Positions 1 to 15,089 of a stretch of DNA of 64,000 bases are shown piece by piece (position 1 is the first letter of the stretch; each line of letters starts with the position of its first letter). The stretch is from positions 20,212,001 to 20,276,000 of the forward strand of contig NC_071349.1 of the NCBI RefSeq assembly GCF_027744825.2, given 5' to 3'. Source of the stretch: Synchiropus splendidus. Taxonomy: Eukaryota; Chordata; Actinopteri; Syngnathiformes; Callionymidae. Under the pieces are notes generated by a model. It had not been told where the DNA came from. It saw only the letters and a program-made list of their open reading frames with translations, and searched no databases. The position numbers and the translations under genes are program-made.

Positions 1-2835
1 AACGCTCGCTGCCGCATCTGCCGCCGCAAGGGCGACGCCGACAACATGCTGCTGTGTGACGGCTGCGACCGCGGCCACCACACTCACTGCCTGAGGCCCC
101 GACTCAAGGTAGCCATGTTGCAACTTTGTTGTTGAGGGGATTCTAACGTGTGACTGTTTGGCTCTCTGACGCCTCAGTTCCCGTCTGACATCACGAGATG
201 ATGTTTGTAGTTTCTGAATTATATTGCCAAATGGCCACCTCCCTCCTGAGGTGCGTGAGTGACAAGCCTTTTGCACAAGCGGAGCTAGAGAGACAGACCC
301 GACCTAACTTGGTTCCGTTGCTGATGTCAGCTGCACCACGACCATCAAAGCTTCTGGTCTTCAGCAGTATCACAGGGTTGAAGAAGCGGCGTCCTTATTT
401 TCAGAGGCCACTAGATGGAGCTCTTGGTTTGGAAATGAGTTGTACAAGTCTTAACATTTTAGAGCAGACGGCACCATCTGGTGGCCCCTGTTTCATGAAA
501 CCTCGTCTGCCCTTCACTCACATGCTGATTTTGAGTCCGGGCGAGTGTCCCCATGTCTCTGGTTGGCAGTGCCATCCAAGTGGAGATGTTGTTGGCTAAA
601 AACATCATCTCCCTGTTTATCCTCTACTCGGGTGTGATTTGAGCGTTTTCACAGCTACTGCCTGATAACATCTTTGCTGACTAAGCGCTGGGTGTGTTCC
701 AGGTCATCCCAGATGGAGACTGGTTCTGTCCCGACTGCCGACCCAAGCAGAGGTCCAGCCACTTCTCCTCCCGGAAGCGTGCTTATGTGGAGGAGGATGA
801 GGACGAAGAGGATGAGGACGCAGAGGCAGAGGAGGAAGAGGAGTCTGAGGAAGAGGAGGAGTCTGAAGATTATGAGGATGAAGAGTCGGTGGAGGACAGA
901 GTTGTGAGGTCGGTGGCCATGTTTCAGCCCCGCATTCTGTGAGATGGAAACAGAGCTTTATCAACTTGAATTTCTGCTGCAGTAAAAAGGGGCAGACTCC
1001 ACCCTCCAAAAGTCGAAGCCGCCCAGCTCCGCCCACCAAAAGGAAAGGCCAACCAACTCCTCCTCCTCCTCCTCCTCCTCCCAAGGGCAAAGGTCAGAGT
1101 GGTACACCCAAGACGAAGAAAGCTGCAGACTTCAAAACCCCCACGCCCACCAAGTGAGTGGGGATCATGCGTCCTCAGCCTCTTCACTGACTCGTCCTGG
1201 GAGGGTCCTCACTGATAGTCCTCTGACCCACAGGTCCTCAGGGAAGAAAACACCTCCATCCAAGGCTCCGTCCTCTTCCGGCAAAGCTCCCACCCGCGCC
1301 AGCTCTCGGAACAGTACCTCCAGCCTGGGGCTCCCGGCTCCCTCCAGCAACACTCCAGACAGTCAAGACTCACGGAGGCGAACAGGGAGAGGTAAGGTCT
1401 GCACGTCTGCGTGAGGGGAGCCCACTTGACTCCTTCATCTTCCACCTGCTGCAGAGGATTCTCCACGATCCAGTGGCCCCAAACCTGTCCTCCCGTCCTC
1501 GTCCTCCTCATCCAGCCGACGCTCCTCCGGCAGGAACCACGGCGTCCACGAGCTGTCGGCATGCGAACACCTCATCGTGGATCTTGTTCGGCACGACGAC
1601 AGCTGGCCCTTCATGAAGCTGGTGTCCAGGACTCAGGTGTGTTCACTGCCCGCTCACTGAGACCTGCTGACGGTCAGTGCTGCAGCCCTGCAGCGAGCAG
1701 ATCTTCAAGACGCTCTGGCCTCAAGCTGCTGTCTGGGTGGAGTCATGATCTTCCTGTGCTCATTGGCAACTTCACTAGCTGGTGCCCATGAATTTAAGGT
1801 TGATGACATTAAAATGAATAACAAAGAAACCAACATTTTTATTGAATGAAATATAGAAGCCCAGATAATTGAGATTTGTAAATCACAAAATAAAAACACG
1901 AGTCACGTGTTCGCTTGCAAATGAATGCAAACGAAATAACCCTGGTTACTTACGAAGCTTCAGGTGATCAGATGGTGGCTGTTTTTCAGGCGTCAATGCT
2001 GGAGTTGGCTCTCTCACTTTAGTTGCAGTCTGCGTCTGGAGTAGAAGAACAATGACCTGGTCTCTTGGTTGTCCACTTATGGTACAGCGTGTGGCTCACA
2101 CGCTACCGTCGCAGCCTCTATATCCGCTTTGAACAGCGAGGTGAATGATGAGCAGGAGCTTTGGCTCTGTAGCGTCGATGAGTCACGTCTTCATGATCCT
2201 CCGCGTTCCGTCGCCACCGCGCCTGACACGGTGTCGGTGTTTTACAATGGCGCCATCTGCTGGAATAAATGTTATTACGCTGAATTTAAATAAACCTCAG
2301 CGTTTAGTTTTTCCGATGAAAAAGAAATCCATATAGCATTTTGCATCCAAGGCCATGTATGTATTGACTAGGTCTTTTTTTAGCCCGATGTTTCTTGGTG
2401 GCGAGATGTAAGAAGGCAGTGGTGCACCACTGTAGCAGCCGTGGCACTGGAGCCCCGCCCCGGATCCAGGGGCTGCATGGGGTCGTGCTGAGGGCTCTGA
2501 TCTGTGACCCTGCAGGTCCCGGACTACTACGACATCATCACCAAGCCGATCGCGCTCAGCACCATCAGGGAGAAAGTCAACAATTGTGAATACCAGACGG
2601 CAGGTTTGTGCGTGGCCCGGCGCCCGGGTGCATCGGGTCTCGGCCCGACTGACGCTCTGCGTGTCTCTCTGCAGACGAGTTTGTTTCCGACGTGGACCTG
2701 ATGTTCTCCAACTGCCTGCAGTACAACCCGCGCCACACCAGCGAGGCCAAGGCCGGCCAGCGGCTGCAGCACTTCTTCCACTCGCAGCTCAGCAGACTGG
2801 GCCTGGCGCCGCCCGCCAAGCGCCCGCGCACCTGA
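1..2835 (+). CDS. baz1a: Bromodomain adjacent to zinc finger 1A (ACF1), 3' part
   Basis: Large subunit of the ISWI remodelling complexes ACF and CHRAC, acting on nucleosome spacing in the nucleus. Only the C-terminal 357 residues are here; the gene starts before the window. Exons read in phase: 1-108, 703-908, 983-1153, 1234-1391, 1455-1636, 2516-2603 and 2675-2835, 1,074 nt with the TGA. The first two exons give a PHD finger (CRIC, CDGCDRGHH, then WFCPDC). A Glu/Asp tract, a basic Ser/Pro-rich linker with eight prolines in a row, and a bromodomain follow. The bromodomain shows the WPFMKLV, VPDYYDIIT and NCLQYNP motifs, the last containing the acetyl-lysine-binding Asn. The protein ends soon after the bromodomain, as in BAZ1A. 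BAZ1B is the alternative, but its C-terminus extends differently. All splice sites are GT-AG. Confidence 0.93.
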
Positions 2836-3291
2836 GCCACGTCCTGCTCATGTCCCTATTTGGGAATCCCCGTCTGAACACGCGGGTCAAGGGTCACACT
2901 GGGCTGTCCTCGTCATTTCGCTCTCTTGTTGACCTTCTAATTTATGAATCTCTGCTTTGTTCTCCTGTCTGACCTTCCACCTGCTGACGCTCAGGGAGTT
3001 CCCCTGCTGCCAGACACTGGCCAGTCCAAGCCTCCGTTCCTGTAGCTTTGTTTTCAGTTTCGATCCTTTCCTCCGGTGATGTTTTCCTCTGCGAGCCCTG
3101 CTGCTGCAGTGTGAAGCGTTTCACACCAATACAGCAGACAAGGAGCAGACGTGTTGGATGGCTCTGGCTCTTCTAGTTTACAGTTCACCGTTCATTCCTC
3201 CTCAGTCTCATGTCCACTGCATATTTATTTAGCTTCCCTCGTCTTATTTATGACGAAATTCCCGCTGACTCTCTCTCCCTTGTATAAAAAA

Positions 3292-3388
3292 AATAAAGTT
3301 TTATACGTCAAGACTTGTACTGGATATCCAGTGTGTCTGACAGGACTTTTGTATGTAGCCATTGGTTTTACAATAGAACTTCAATAAA
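3292..3388 (+). promoter_or_regulatory. Polyadenylation signals of baz1a
   Basis: Two AATAAA hexamers lie in the 3' untranslated region, at 3292-3297 and 3383-3388. They are about 460 and 550 bases after the baz1a stop codon. The second is followed by a GT-rich stretch and is the likelier main site. Confidence 0.6.
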
Positions 3389-3449
3389 GTGAATGTAAAA
3401 TCTGCCTCCAGTCGATGTTTGTCCTGCGTTACTCTCCATGTCTCCACCT

Positions 3450-3547
3450 CACGACGCCACATCGTGCATGCTCTGCATGGTGTGGCGTCGTGCAGAACAT
3501 GACCGGAATCAGAACATTCCAGTTGTCAGCTGGAATGTTCTGATTCC
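3450..3547. repeat. Two adjacent perfect inverted repeats
   Basis: Arms at 3450-3461 and 3481-3492 are perfect 12-bp complements (CACGACGCCACA and TGTGGCGTCGTG). Immediately downstream, 3505-3522 and 3530-3547 form an 18-bp perfect stem with a 7-base loop. A partial third copy of the second arm (GGAATCAGAACAT) follows at about 3565-3580. The block lies just past the baz1a polyadenylation signals. It may be a fold-back transposon remnant or a hairpin RNA source; the sequence alone does not decide. Confidence 0.75.
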
Positions 3548-3982
3548 AGCTGAAGACCGGGCAGTGGAATCAGAACATGCATGATGTGTTTCCTTTGGAC
3601 CTGCAGTAACCTCCAACTGCAGCTGGTTCAATAGAATAGAATCATGATGTGCTTTGGAATAAAACACTCCAGTAACTCACCAAACTGAAGTTGCAGCACA
3701 AAACACGAGCCCAACTCTGAAGAGGGCTCGTGGCGATGTAAGAAGTGAAGGAGAATAAACGGCAGTGAAATTAAGTCACTGGGAATTTCAATGTCACATC
3801 CAGTCGTTGGACATGATGAACGCCTCTCTGTCAAGACGCGTTTTTAAAGGAAGACAGACTTGACTGCTGCACAGTGCGCTGTCCAGGGTGTCCCCTGTCT
3901 CTCAGCCCACTTTTTCTGGATCATAAATGGATTATATTATTTTAAGTATCTAGTGAGCAAAAGTGAGAATAAAGCAAATATA

Positions 3983-4232
3983 AGATAGATAGATACTTTA
4001 TTAATCTCCAAAGCGAAATTCCCTTTCCCAGCAGCATGACAGGTGGAAACATAAGCGCATGTAAAAACAATAGTAAAAATAAAAGATGACAAAATAGGAG
4101 ATAAAAATAAAAAATAAACAACGCTCCAGCATGTGAGTGTGAGTGTGTGTGTGTGTGAAATAAAGTGCATGTGTGTCCACGGTGTGAGTGTGTAGTGAGT
4201 CCAGAGTGGACTTGTCCATTTTATCATCTATC
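3983..4232. repeat. Teleost retroposon tail remnant bounded by GATA/TATC repeats
   Basis: The stretch opens with a GATA repeat and an ACTTTATTAATCTCCAAAG-like segment followed by GAAATTCC, a block common at the ends of dispersed fish retroposons. It then runs through A-rich sequence and a GTGTGT tract and closes with a TATC repeat. The family assignment comes from recognising the motif, not from a search. Confidence 0.5.
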
Positions 4233-4439
4233 TATCCATGTCATTTGGAAAACAAATAATCATTTATACTGAGAAGTTATTGTAGAAGGGGGGAAGATAG
4301 AATATATTTCTGTTTGGCTAATTCACAAGGAATCAACATGGAGTGTTGCTGCTGTTTTTGAAACGGATGGTCAGGGTCACGGAAGGTTCTTCATTGATCG
4401 ACATGATCGTTGGCGCTGCTGTAGATCTAAAGATGTCCA

Positions 4440-5200
4440 CCACCGCCCCCCTCCTGCTGCAGCCCCCTCCTCCCTCCCTCCCCTCCTCCTCCTCCTCCCG
4501 CTCCGGTCCTCGGCCTCACTCCCTGCCATCTTCCACCACTGAGAGAACTTTCATCTGTCAGCGCAGCAGCGGACCTGTCCAGGCTCAAACATGGTAAGAC
4601 TCGGCTCCGGTGGTCTCGGAGTCGCGGTGGTGGTCGCGTCCCGGCGCCGGTTCCGGGCGGCTCCGGGGTCCGCGCCTGCCGTTATGTGTTCCCGCGGCGG
4701 CGGCGGCGGCGGCGGCAGCGTGATGTGCGCCAGCATGGCCGCCGCTGCGAGCCGCTACCGTCGAGTCCCCCGCTAGCCGCGGCTCCCGGTAATCCACATC
4801 CACTGACTTATTGCTTGCGAGCGCAGGTTGCCGATCGACTGGAAGTCAGTTCTTCTATATTTATTCATTCTCAAGTTGGCGTTGGGAGAAGGGTCTGCCC
4901 GACGTCAGTGTGGCAGTGGGCGGCCATCTTACCCCGGCTGTCCAGCCTCGAGCCACCACAGTCGGTGCCGAGTCCGTCAGCCGGACCGGCTCATCGAGTC
5001 CAGTCAGACCCTCCTGGGTACGGTGTCTGCGTGGCGGGCCAGCGGAGGAGGCTGGCTCGCCTCCTCCCGGGGCCCGAGCCGGGGCCGGGCGTGGGGCAGG
5101 GGGAGCCCCGGCCGGCCGCCCGCCCGCGGTGACTCGGCACTCCGTGTCCGAGTGAGAGCGAGAGGCCTGCGGGCCCCGGGCGGTGATTCATAGCAGCCAG
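4440..5200 (+). promoter_or_regulatory. CpG-rich promoter and first exon region of cfl2
   Basis: GC- and CpG-rich sequence surrounds the start codon of cfl2. It contains a (CGG)7-8 run at about 4694-4716, just inside intron 1, and a pyrimidine-rich tract upstream. No TATA box is evident at the expected distance, as is usual for CpG-type vertebrate promoters. The transcription start cannot be placed exactly. Confidence 0.5.
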
Positions 5201-8200
5201 ACTCCGGTCACCTGCGCGCCCTGGATCCGTCCAGTCTTTGAGTCAAAGCCAGTCCAAAAGCAGGTGACGTCTTTCGCCAATGAAAATGTATACATTTGTT
5301 CCAAGAATCGAATGAAAAGTTGATCGGAAGAAAAGTTGCAGTGACGTCAACACATGGTCCGAACCAATGTGTCTTTGCTGTCAATGTTCTGACCGTAACT
5401 ATAAATATGTTATTGTCTCAGGGTGTTCAGACGTGTTATTTAGCTCATTATAGATAGAAACTTGATCAGTCTCACAGGAAATGCACTTGTTCATAGCCTC
5501 AATGAAAATATTTGATCATTATTATTTGGGATTTTATTCAATGACATATAAATGCGTAACTTATGTTTAACAATGACAAAGTGCTTCTTGTGTTGTTCCC
5601 TCTGTTTTCCTTCATTTTTGTGCATCTGTAGATTAAGTGAAGACATGTTTTAGCCAAACGTGAGCAAGTGGTGGCCACATTAGCGTGCATTTCTGTATTT
5701 GTTAAAAGTATACATTGAGAGGTTTTGCTCATTTGGTGACTTTTCCCTCATATAATCCACTCAGTGCTGTTGCTGCGTGGAACACTGTCATTCTTTTGGC
5801 TGTAGCCGGGGTCTCTGAGGTGCGACCCCCCCCCCAGGAGGTCCCTGGTAACTGTTGGCCTGAGGAATATATCTCAGTGGCTCAGTCTTTCTTATCTCAT
5901 CTCATCTCATCTTGGCACAGTTTTCCACCTGAAGAGCGTTGGCTCCCTCCGGCTGACTCATTCTTCCATGGCAAAAGTGTTACCAAGGCAATAACCATGC
6001 AAATGTTGGGAGCGAGCCACGGGGGCGGGGCCTGTCCACTCTTAAGGTCCCAGTCATCTGGACAGTGGACAGGATTGGTCCTCGCGCACGAGGGGAAGCA
6101 TGAGGGAAGCGCGGCAACAACTCCTTCCAGAACCTCCTGTGATTCCCAAGGTTTCACTGCTGCCCTGAATCGATCCTGTTCAGCCAGCCAGACTGATGTC
6201 AGCAAGTTGGTGGCCCCTCCTGGTGTTTGTGCCCCCGTGTGTGGCTCCATCAATGGTGCTGGGTTTGTTATGGAGTTTGATGAGGCAGATACGAGCTAAG
6301 ATGGCTGGGGTTCATGAGCCGAGTCCGTCGGGAGACATGGGATGATCTGTTGTCCTCCACTTCAGAGTGAAGGCGCCCTCCTGTGACGCGGCCCTCAGGT
6401 GTTGTGTCAGGCGGTGGTCACATGTGCAGCTGAGATAAAGGACGAGCTGAGCAGTCTATTGTTTGCAGCAGGAAGATGTAATGAGTAACTTTTACTGCTG
6501 TTGCTGCTGCGCCTCCTCACACACACACACACACACGCGCGCTGCTGTGGTGGATTACACCTCCGTGTCGTGTCAAATGATCCAGCGGGGCCGTCGAGAA
6601 GTCATGGGTTTTACCTGAACCTGGGAAAGCGTCTGGGCCACAGCCTCCTTACAAGTTTTAAGTGAAACATAACTTCTGTGAACGTTCTCATGAATCCCTC
6701 TTTAGTGAGACGTACCTTTGTCCACTTCAGGCCACCGTAGATCCAGCCACTTGTGCTACCTGCCAGAGCGTTTCCTCATTTCCTCCTCTCCCGGGTGAAG
6801 CGCTGAGCTGCTGTCTCGGATGATGCGTTCAGGAGTGTCGGAATTTTCTGTGCCACTGAGAATAACTAGTCTTACGGTGGTTCACGGGACTTGTGTGTGG
6901 TGGGGACAAAGCGACCCTTGGCTAAAAGTGGGAGGCACCACACCCCCCTAAACTGACGTGGAAAAATGAGTATTTCCTGTATTTGTTCAGGCAGAAGTAG
7001 AGAAGAGTCCCATCTCTTCTGGAAACTTCCCCTCTCAGACTGGTCATTATTGTGTTTCCCTAACGTGCAGGTGAAGACGTCGGTCTCTTCCTCCTTTTCC
7101 TTTGTGTTTTTGCCAAGATGGAAGCTTTGTTGGCCTGTTTACAGTTTCAAGCTGCAGAGTGCGTTTCTGGACGTCGGCATGTGGTCTGTTGAGTCGCCGC
7201 TGTGACCCTTTCTGCGTCGTTTTGGGACTGTGCAATAGAGTCGACCATTTTCTTTGCTTTTATTATTATTATTATAATCATAATATTTGTTGGGTTGTTA
7301 TCTGCGACTTGGACAAAGTAGTGTATCTGTGACCAAACTGTGAAGAATGATGTCTTTCACATAGTCTTTATCTGTCAACAGAGATGCAGCTTCATAACCT
7401 CTTTTTTGTTTTTACCTTGAGCGCTAAATGAATTTGTTCTTTGCCAGGCGTCAGGAGTAACAGTCAACGACGAGGTCATCCGAGTGTTCAACGACATGAA
7501 GGTGAGGAAGTCCTCCACTCAGGACGAGGTGAAGAAGAGGAAGAAGGGCGTGCTCTTCTGCCTGAGCGAGGACAAGAAGAAGATCATCGTGGAGGAGGGG
7601 AAGCAGATTTTGGTGGGCGACATCGGCGAGACCGTGGACGACCCCTACGCCTGTTTTGTGAAGCTCCTCCCCCCCAACGACTGTAGATACGGTCTGTATG
7701 ACGCCACGTACGAGACCAAAGAGTCCAAGAAGGAGGACCTGGTCTTCATCTTCTGGTATGTGACTCAGCCAACATGGCTGTTATTTGTTGTGTACACAGG
7801 CTGGAACTAAAACTCTGCAGCGCAAATCTGATTTCATGGCGTTGCCGTTGCCATATAACCAATGAGGACGTGTGTAACTTTGATGTCTCATGACACTGGA
7901 GACTCACGGCCATCTTGCTTTCCCTGCACTGGGGAGCGATGTTGTGATGACGCGGCCAGTTTTTTGATTCCTTCGTGTAGCAAAAGCCACCTGCCATTGT
8001 TACAGGCCTTGTTTCCACGGCAACAATATGTTTGTGTCACTTCCTGTGCAGGGCTCCAGAGAGTGCTCCGCTCAAGAGCAAGATGATCTACGCCAGCTCT
8101 AAGGACGCGATCAAGAAGAAGTTTACAGGTGCGTGTCCGTGCGAACGCCGCCTCTGGCGCCGGTGGCCTCACGCTGTGCTGCGTCCCGGCAGGTATCAAA

Positions 8201-8305
8201 CACGAGTGGCAGGTCAACGGCCTGGACGACATCCAGGACCGCACCACGCTGGCCGAGAAGCTGGGAGGGAACGTGGTGGTGTCCCTGGAGGGCAAGCCCC
8301 TGTGA
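4591..8305 (+). CDS. cfl2: Cofilin-2 (muscle-type cofilin)
   Basis: Actin-depolymerising protein that severs and turns over actin filaments in muscle sarcomeres and cytoplasm. Exons: 4591-4593 (the ATG only, followed at once by GTAAGA), 7448-7755, 8052-8128 and 8193-8305. They give 166 residues, the standard cofilin length. A first coding exon ending directly after ATG is typical of cofilin genes. The N-terminus MASGVTVND carries the Ser3 that LIM kinase phosphorylates in the family. KKRKK in the second exon is the nuclear localisation signal, and the long actin-binding helix ([14 protein letters not shown]) straddles exons 3 and 4. The CFL2 assignment rests on residues such as [14 protein letters not shown] and on its place next to baz1a, as in other vertebrates; CFL1 is the less likely alternative. 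Confidence 0.95.
4594..7447 (+). other. Intron 1 of cfl2
   Basis: A 2.85-kb intron. It begins CpG-rich to about 5200, then becomes AT-rich. It holds a C9 run near 5827, TCATC repeats at about 5895-5912, a short CA run at 6521-6536 and a TTA run at 7260-7275. Open frames here lack coding character. Confidence 0.7.
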
Positions 8306-8538
8306 GCGGGGCGGAGCCCACCGCCGTGCCATGGGACGAAACACCTGACCGCCGCCGCTCGTTTGTATCCGTGTCCTGAAGGAGTTGGCGTCTTTAGGCC
8401 TGGTTCTTCTCTTTTCTTGTCCTCTTTGCTTTTCCAGTACCATGGAGATCTCATTAACAGCATTATATGCAAGCCCCGCCCACTTTGTTGCCACATGACT
8501 TCTGCTCACCGAGCAGGAAAAAAAACCCACCGGAACGT

Positions 8539-8539
<1 letters not shown>

Positions 8540-8566
<27 letters not shown>
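8540..8566. repeat. (TC)n microsatellite in the cfl2 3' untranslated region
   Basis: About thirteen TC repeats lie 240 bases past the cfl2 stop codon and before its polyadenylation signal. Confidence 0.9.
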
Positions 8567-8571
<5 letters not shown>

Positions 8572-8734
8572 CAGTTTTGCCAAAAAAAAAGTTGACGTGA
8601 AGGACGCAGCTGCATGAAACTCCGCCCCCTGCAGCACACGGGTTCATGGCGCTTTTTACATGAGTTTTATTTATTATTGTGAACTGTTGTGTTCTCCAGT
8701 ATGTTCACACCAACACGCGTGTTCGACTATGCAG

Positions 8735-8740
8735 AATAAA
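8735..8740 (+). promoter_or_regulatory. Polyadenylation signal of cfl2
   Basis: An AATAAA hexamer lies about 430 bases after the stop codon. It is the first canonical signal downstream. Confidence 0.6.
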
Positions 8741-10600
8741 TGGTAAAAGATTCGTAGCAGCACTTTGAGTGGAACAACCTGATCTGGACATTTGTTGACC
8801 TCACTTCCTGTCTGTGGGACTCACCGCAATTCTAGCTGTTTGGTCGTCGCCTTACTTTCAGTGTGAATGTAACCGTCACGCCAGAGTTAGCTGAAGCGCA
8901 CTTTTGTTTTGTAACCGAACACTACAGGTAGCAGACACGACCCCCCCCAATCCCCCGCCGTGATAGAAGACCCTGTCAAGAACACGACAACATCTGGAGC
9001 CTTAAAAGTGGAACGTTGTTTCTGAGATCGCAGGAAGCCACTCTGCAATAAAGGCCTGTGGCAGATCTGACGTCGTCCGTCTCTTCTCTGCTTCCACCGG
9101 CCGCGCGTCCGCTCCACTGTCGTCTCTGTCGCCTGGTCTTGAGAGCCCAAATCAGAGGGTTCAAATGAACGCACAGGTTTCCAGTGGCTGGTCTGTGGTG
9201 CGTTCACTTGTCCACAGCACTCCATCGATGAGGCCTTGACAGCGCGTCACTCGCCCTCAGAGGCTCTTTCCTCGCTCCATTGGATCAATAGAGCAGTGTT
9301 GAGACGCACTTATTAATGACGTATCGAGCGGCTGGAGCCGCTGAATGTGGAGTGTCAGATTCTGCTTCTATTTTGGCTCCACACGTGTTGGCTTCTGTCA
9401 TGGCATCGACAAAGGGATGACACTGACAAGCGCAGCAGCTGCCCTGAGTGAGAGAGTCCTGTGGACCTGTGACCAAACATCAGGGCCCAGAAGGAAGTGG
9501 GCGGCTCAGAGCAGCGCTAGAGCTTGAGCAGTGGCCGAGCAGGACACAGTTTTGGCAGACAGCAGAAGGTTTCTGTCGCCGTAATGGTGGAGGGGTTTTC
9601 CACCTGGGCTGGCCTCATGGCCTTGTGGGTTGTTATTTCTAGAGTCAAGACATGCGTTTTCAGGTCCATACATGACACAGTGATCCACCGGAACATGGAG
9701 AATAAGAGCATGAAGCCATTCGCGGTGTTGGATTGTGCCGATGCTGCAGGAACTCATGATGTCGTGGGGCAGGAAGCTGTAGGCACAAGTGGCTGAGTGG
9801 GAAGGAAGCGTGATAATCCGCTCCAGATGTCTGCGATGTGCTGGCTGCACCTCTGCCGTGTAAACATTCCAGCTCACCGCACCCCTCCGCTGGGATGACT
9901 GCTCCGAACAATGGAGGTCCTCTCTGAAGAAACCGCTTTGAGAGGCTTGTGTCGGGGTTCAGGTGTCGTCCCTTTGGACCTGACAGTCGAGGGGTGGGAT
10001 GTTCTGGTGACACGATGATGGAGCGTCGCTGCAGCACCAGCAGACCCGAGGCGTCGACAGAAGGATGAGGCATTTCCAGCAGCTCAGCAGCGCTTCACCC
10101 CGAGTCTGACACCTGAACAAGGGCAACCTCAGTGTGAGGGAGCTCCGTGGCTGAGCCTGGAGAGGAACAGGGCTTCATTAGAAGAACTCCTGAGCTGGAG
10201 ACACGGATCTTTCTGCTCGAGTTGAATACAAGTCAGTTATGAGCAGCATTTTCAGGCAAAGGTTTGCTGCCTTGCCTCATGGCACAGGGACTGAGGGCTC
10301 CATCAGAAAGTGCTTTGGTACATTGTGCAATAATGAACCAAACAAATTAATAATAAGAACTAAATACACAATAACGAGGCCTGTTTACCAGTGGCTGTCA
10401 ACGTTCTGACAAAGATGAATGAAGATTTGACTGAGTAGTTTATCTAGCACCTATGAACACTCACTTCTCTGTAGTCTTTACAAGGTGGTTTGGTCACTTC
10501 AGCGCCCAAAAAAATACACTGTATTGTTTGATTCAATCAGAACATCATCTGGAGACAGTATGTGGTTCCCCGAGCAGCCAACAGGCGGCGGACTCGCTCC
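8741..10600. other. Intergenic between cfl2 and srp54
   Basis: No coding exons recognised. Open frames on both strands show no domain, no splice context and no repeat of known type. Unremarkable composition. Confidence 0.5.
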
Positions 10601-10710
10601 GTTTCTTAACCCACGAAGAAGAGTCACATTTCCGGTTGCTGAATTGATGACGTCTTCCTGGTAAAGCAAGCAGCTGGGATTTAACAGGCCGAGTAACGCG
10701 CGTTGTAAGT
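10600..10710 (+). promoter_or_regulatory. Probable srp54 promoter and non-coding first exon
   Basis: A cluster of promoter-type motifs lies about 1 kb upstream of the srp54 start: an ETS-like TTCCGG at about 10629 and a CRE-like TGATGACGTC ending at about 10654. A strong donor (GTTGTAAGT, cut before 10705) would end a 5' untranslated exon. It would splice to the acceptor at 11616-11617 just before the start codon. Inferred from motifs only. Confidence 0.45.
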
Positions 10711-11591
10711 AAAAACAATTGAAGTTTGCGTTTAAGAAAGCGTGGTCGGTGGTTTGTTGAACTAAATGAATGTGTGATTAGAGTCGTCCTGTTTGTCTCC
10801 GACCGCCTTGTAGCCAAACCTAACAGTCCTAACAGGCAAGCTAACGCTAGCATGCTGGCACGTAAACACATAGCATGTTTCTGATGGACGGTTGGTGAAA
10901 TATTGGTTTGGTTCAACTCACGCTTCATAAGTGTACGCCATGGCTTTCAAATATAAAAGTCGTGTCATGTCGACACTGTTATTTGACTTGAGTTGTAACG
11001 CGAAAGCACCGTGCTCGAGTTTCTAGTGAAACTGCGCAGTCGTTTTTCTTTCATTCGTCGATACTTGACTGAAAGTCTCGTTCGATTGTTCTGCTTCCAT
11101 ATCATTTACCTCATCGGAAGAACAGCGGCGCTTTTGAAACCTTGGGACAAAGTTATCACACTCCTTCAATGAGTTCAAACCCAATTAGTCTCGTAGTTCA
11201 ATAGCAGCTACCGTTGGTTAAATAAAGGCTATGGTTGTCCGTAGACAAAAATATAACTGGAACAGTAATATATGCTCCAACAGTCTACTGATGACGCAGC
11301 ATGGCATGGACCTTGTGCAGAGTCTTAGTCAGATAATAACTCACTAAGCTCATACAAATGTTTTTGATATAAAGGTTTGTGTGATCTCATTTGGGCTGTT
11401 AACAGTAACATATGTGTCCTTTGTGCAGACACCTGGACGCTACATCAAGGTTTCTGTGCCAGCAGAATTATTGAACACGCTCATTAGGGGGGTTTTCCCT
11501 CCACACGTCCACACACTCGGCAGTCACTGTGAGGGTGAGTCATGCACACCGAACCTGGAAGCTCCCTGACTGTTGAAAGTCACCTGTTTGA

Positions 11592-14596
<3,005 letters not shown>

Positions 14597-14878
14597 CCTG
14601 ACCGACCCCCTTCTACGGCCTTCGAACAGTTGAGCTGAGGACTGGGCTTGTGGGTGGAGAGCACCTATGGTCTGCTGCTCTGTTTCACCCAACATTGTAG
14701 ATCGCTAAGAAAGTACAAAAGATATAAAGAAACCGTCTGAGGAGTTTATGTGATGAGGAGCCATGAAGAGTCTTGAGGCGGCAGATCTTTTCTAATTTAA
14801 CTTGTCTATGTAAAGGATATAAGAAGCTGCTGCACTAAAGTGATGACATCTGGTTTTCAGTGACAGTATTTTTGTCCT

Positions 14879-14884
14879 AATAAA
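14879..14884 (+). promoter_or_regulatory. Polyadenylation signal of srp54
   Basis: An AATAAA hexamer followed by a T-rich stretch, about 280 bases after the stop codon. Confidence 0.7.
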
Positions 14885-15024
14885 CGTTTTTATTCCACAT
14901 CTTCAGCGGGTGGTTTCCCTTTCTGTAACTCCGCTGGTTTCAGTACGCTGTGGGGGAGTGGTCCTCAAATCCTCGTCAGAGTGAGTCCTCTTACTCTGGC
15001 CCTACCTTTGTATTGACGTGGCGA

Positions 15025-15089
15025 CTGGCCGCCGCCATGTTGTTTTGCTTCGTTGTCAGAGGAGCGGCAGCAGCGGCAGCCGTGCGGCG
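15025..15089 (+). promoter_or_regulatory. sec23a promoter and non-coding first exon
   Basis: GCCGCCATGTTG at 15031-15042 is the reverse complement of a YY1-type core promoter motif. A GGCAGC-rich stretch then ends at a consensus donor (GCGGCG cut before GTGAGT at 15090). This fits a 5' untranslated exon spliced to the acceptor at 16434-16435. The 1.35-kb intron between them shows no coding exon. Confidence 0.5.
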
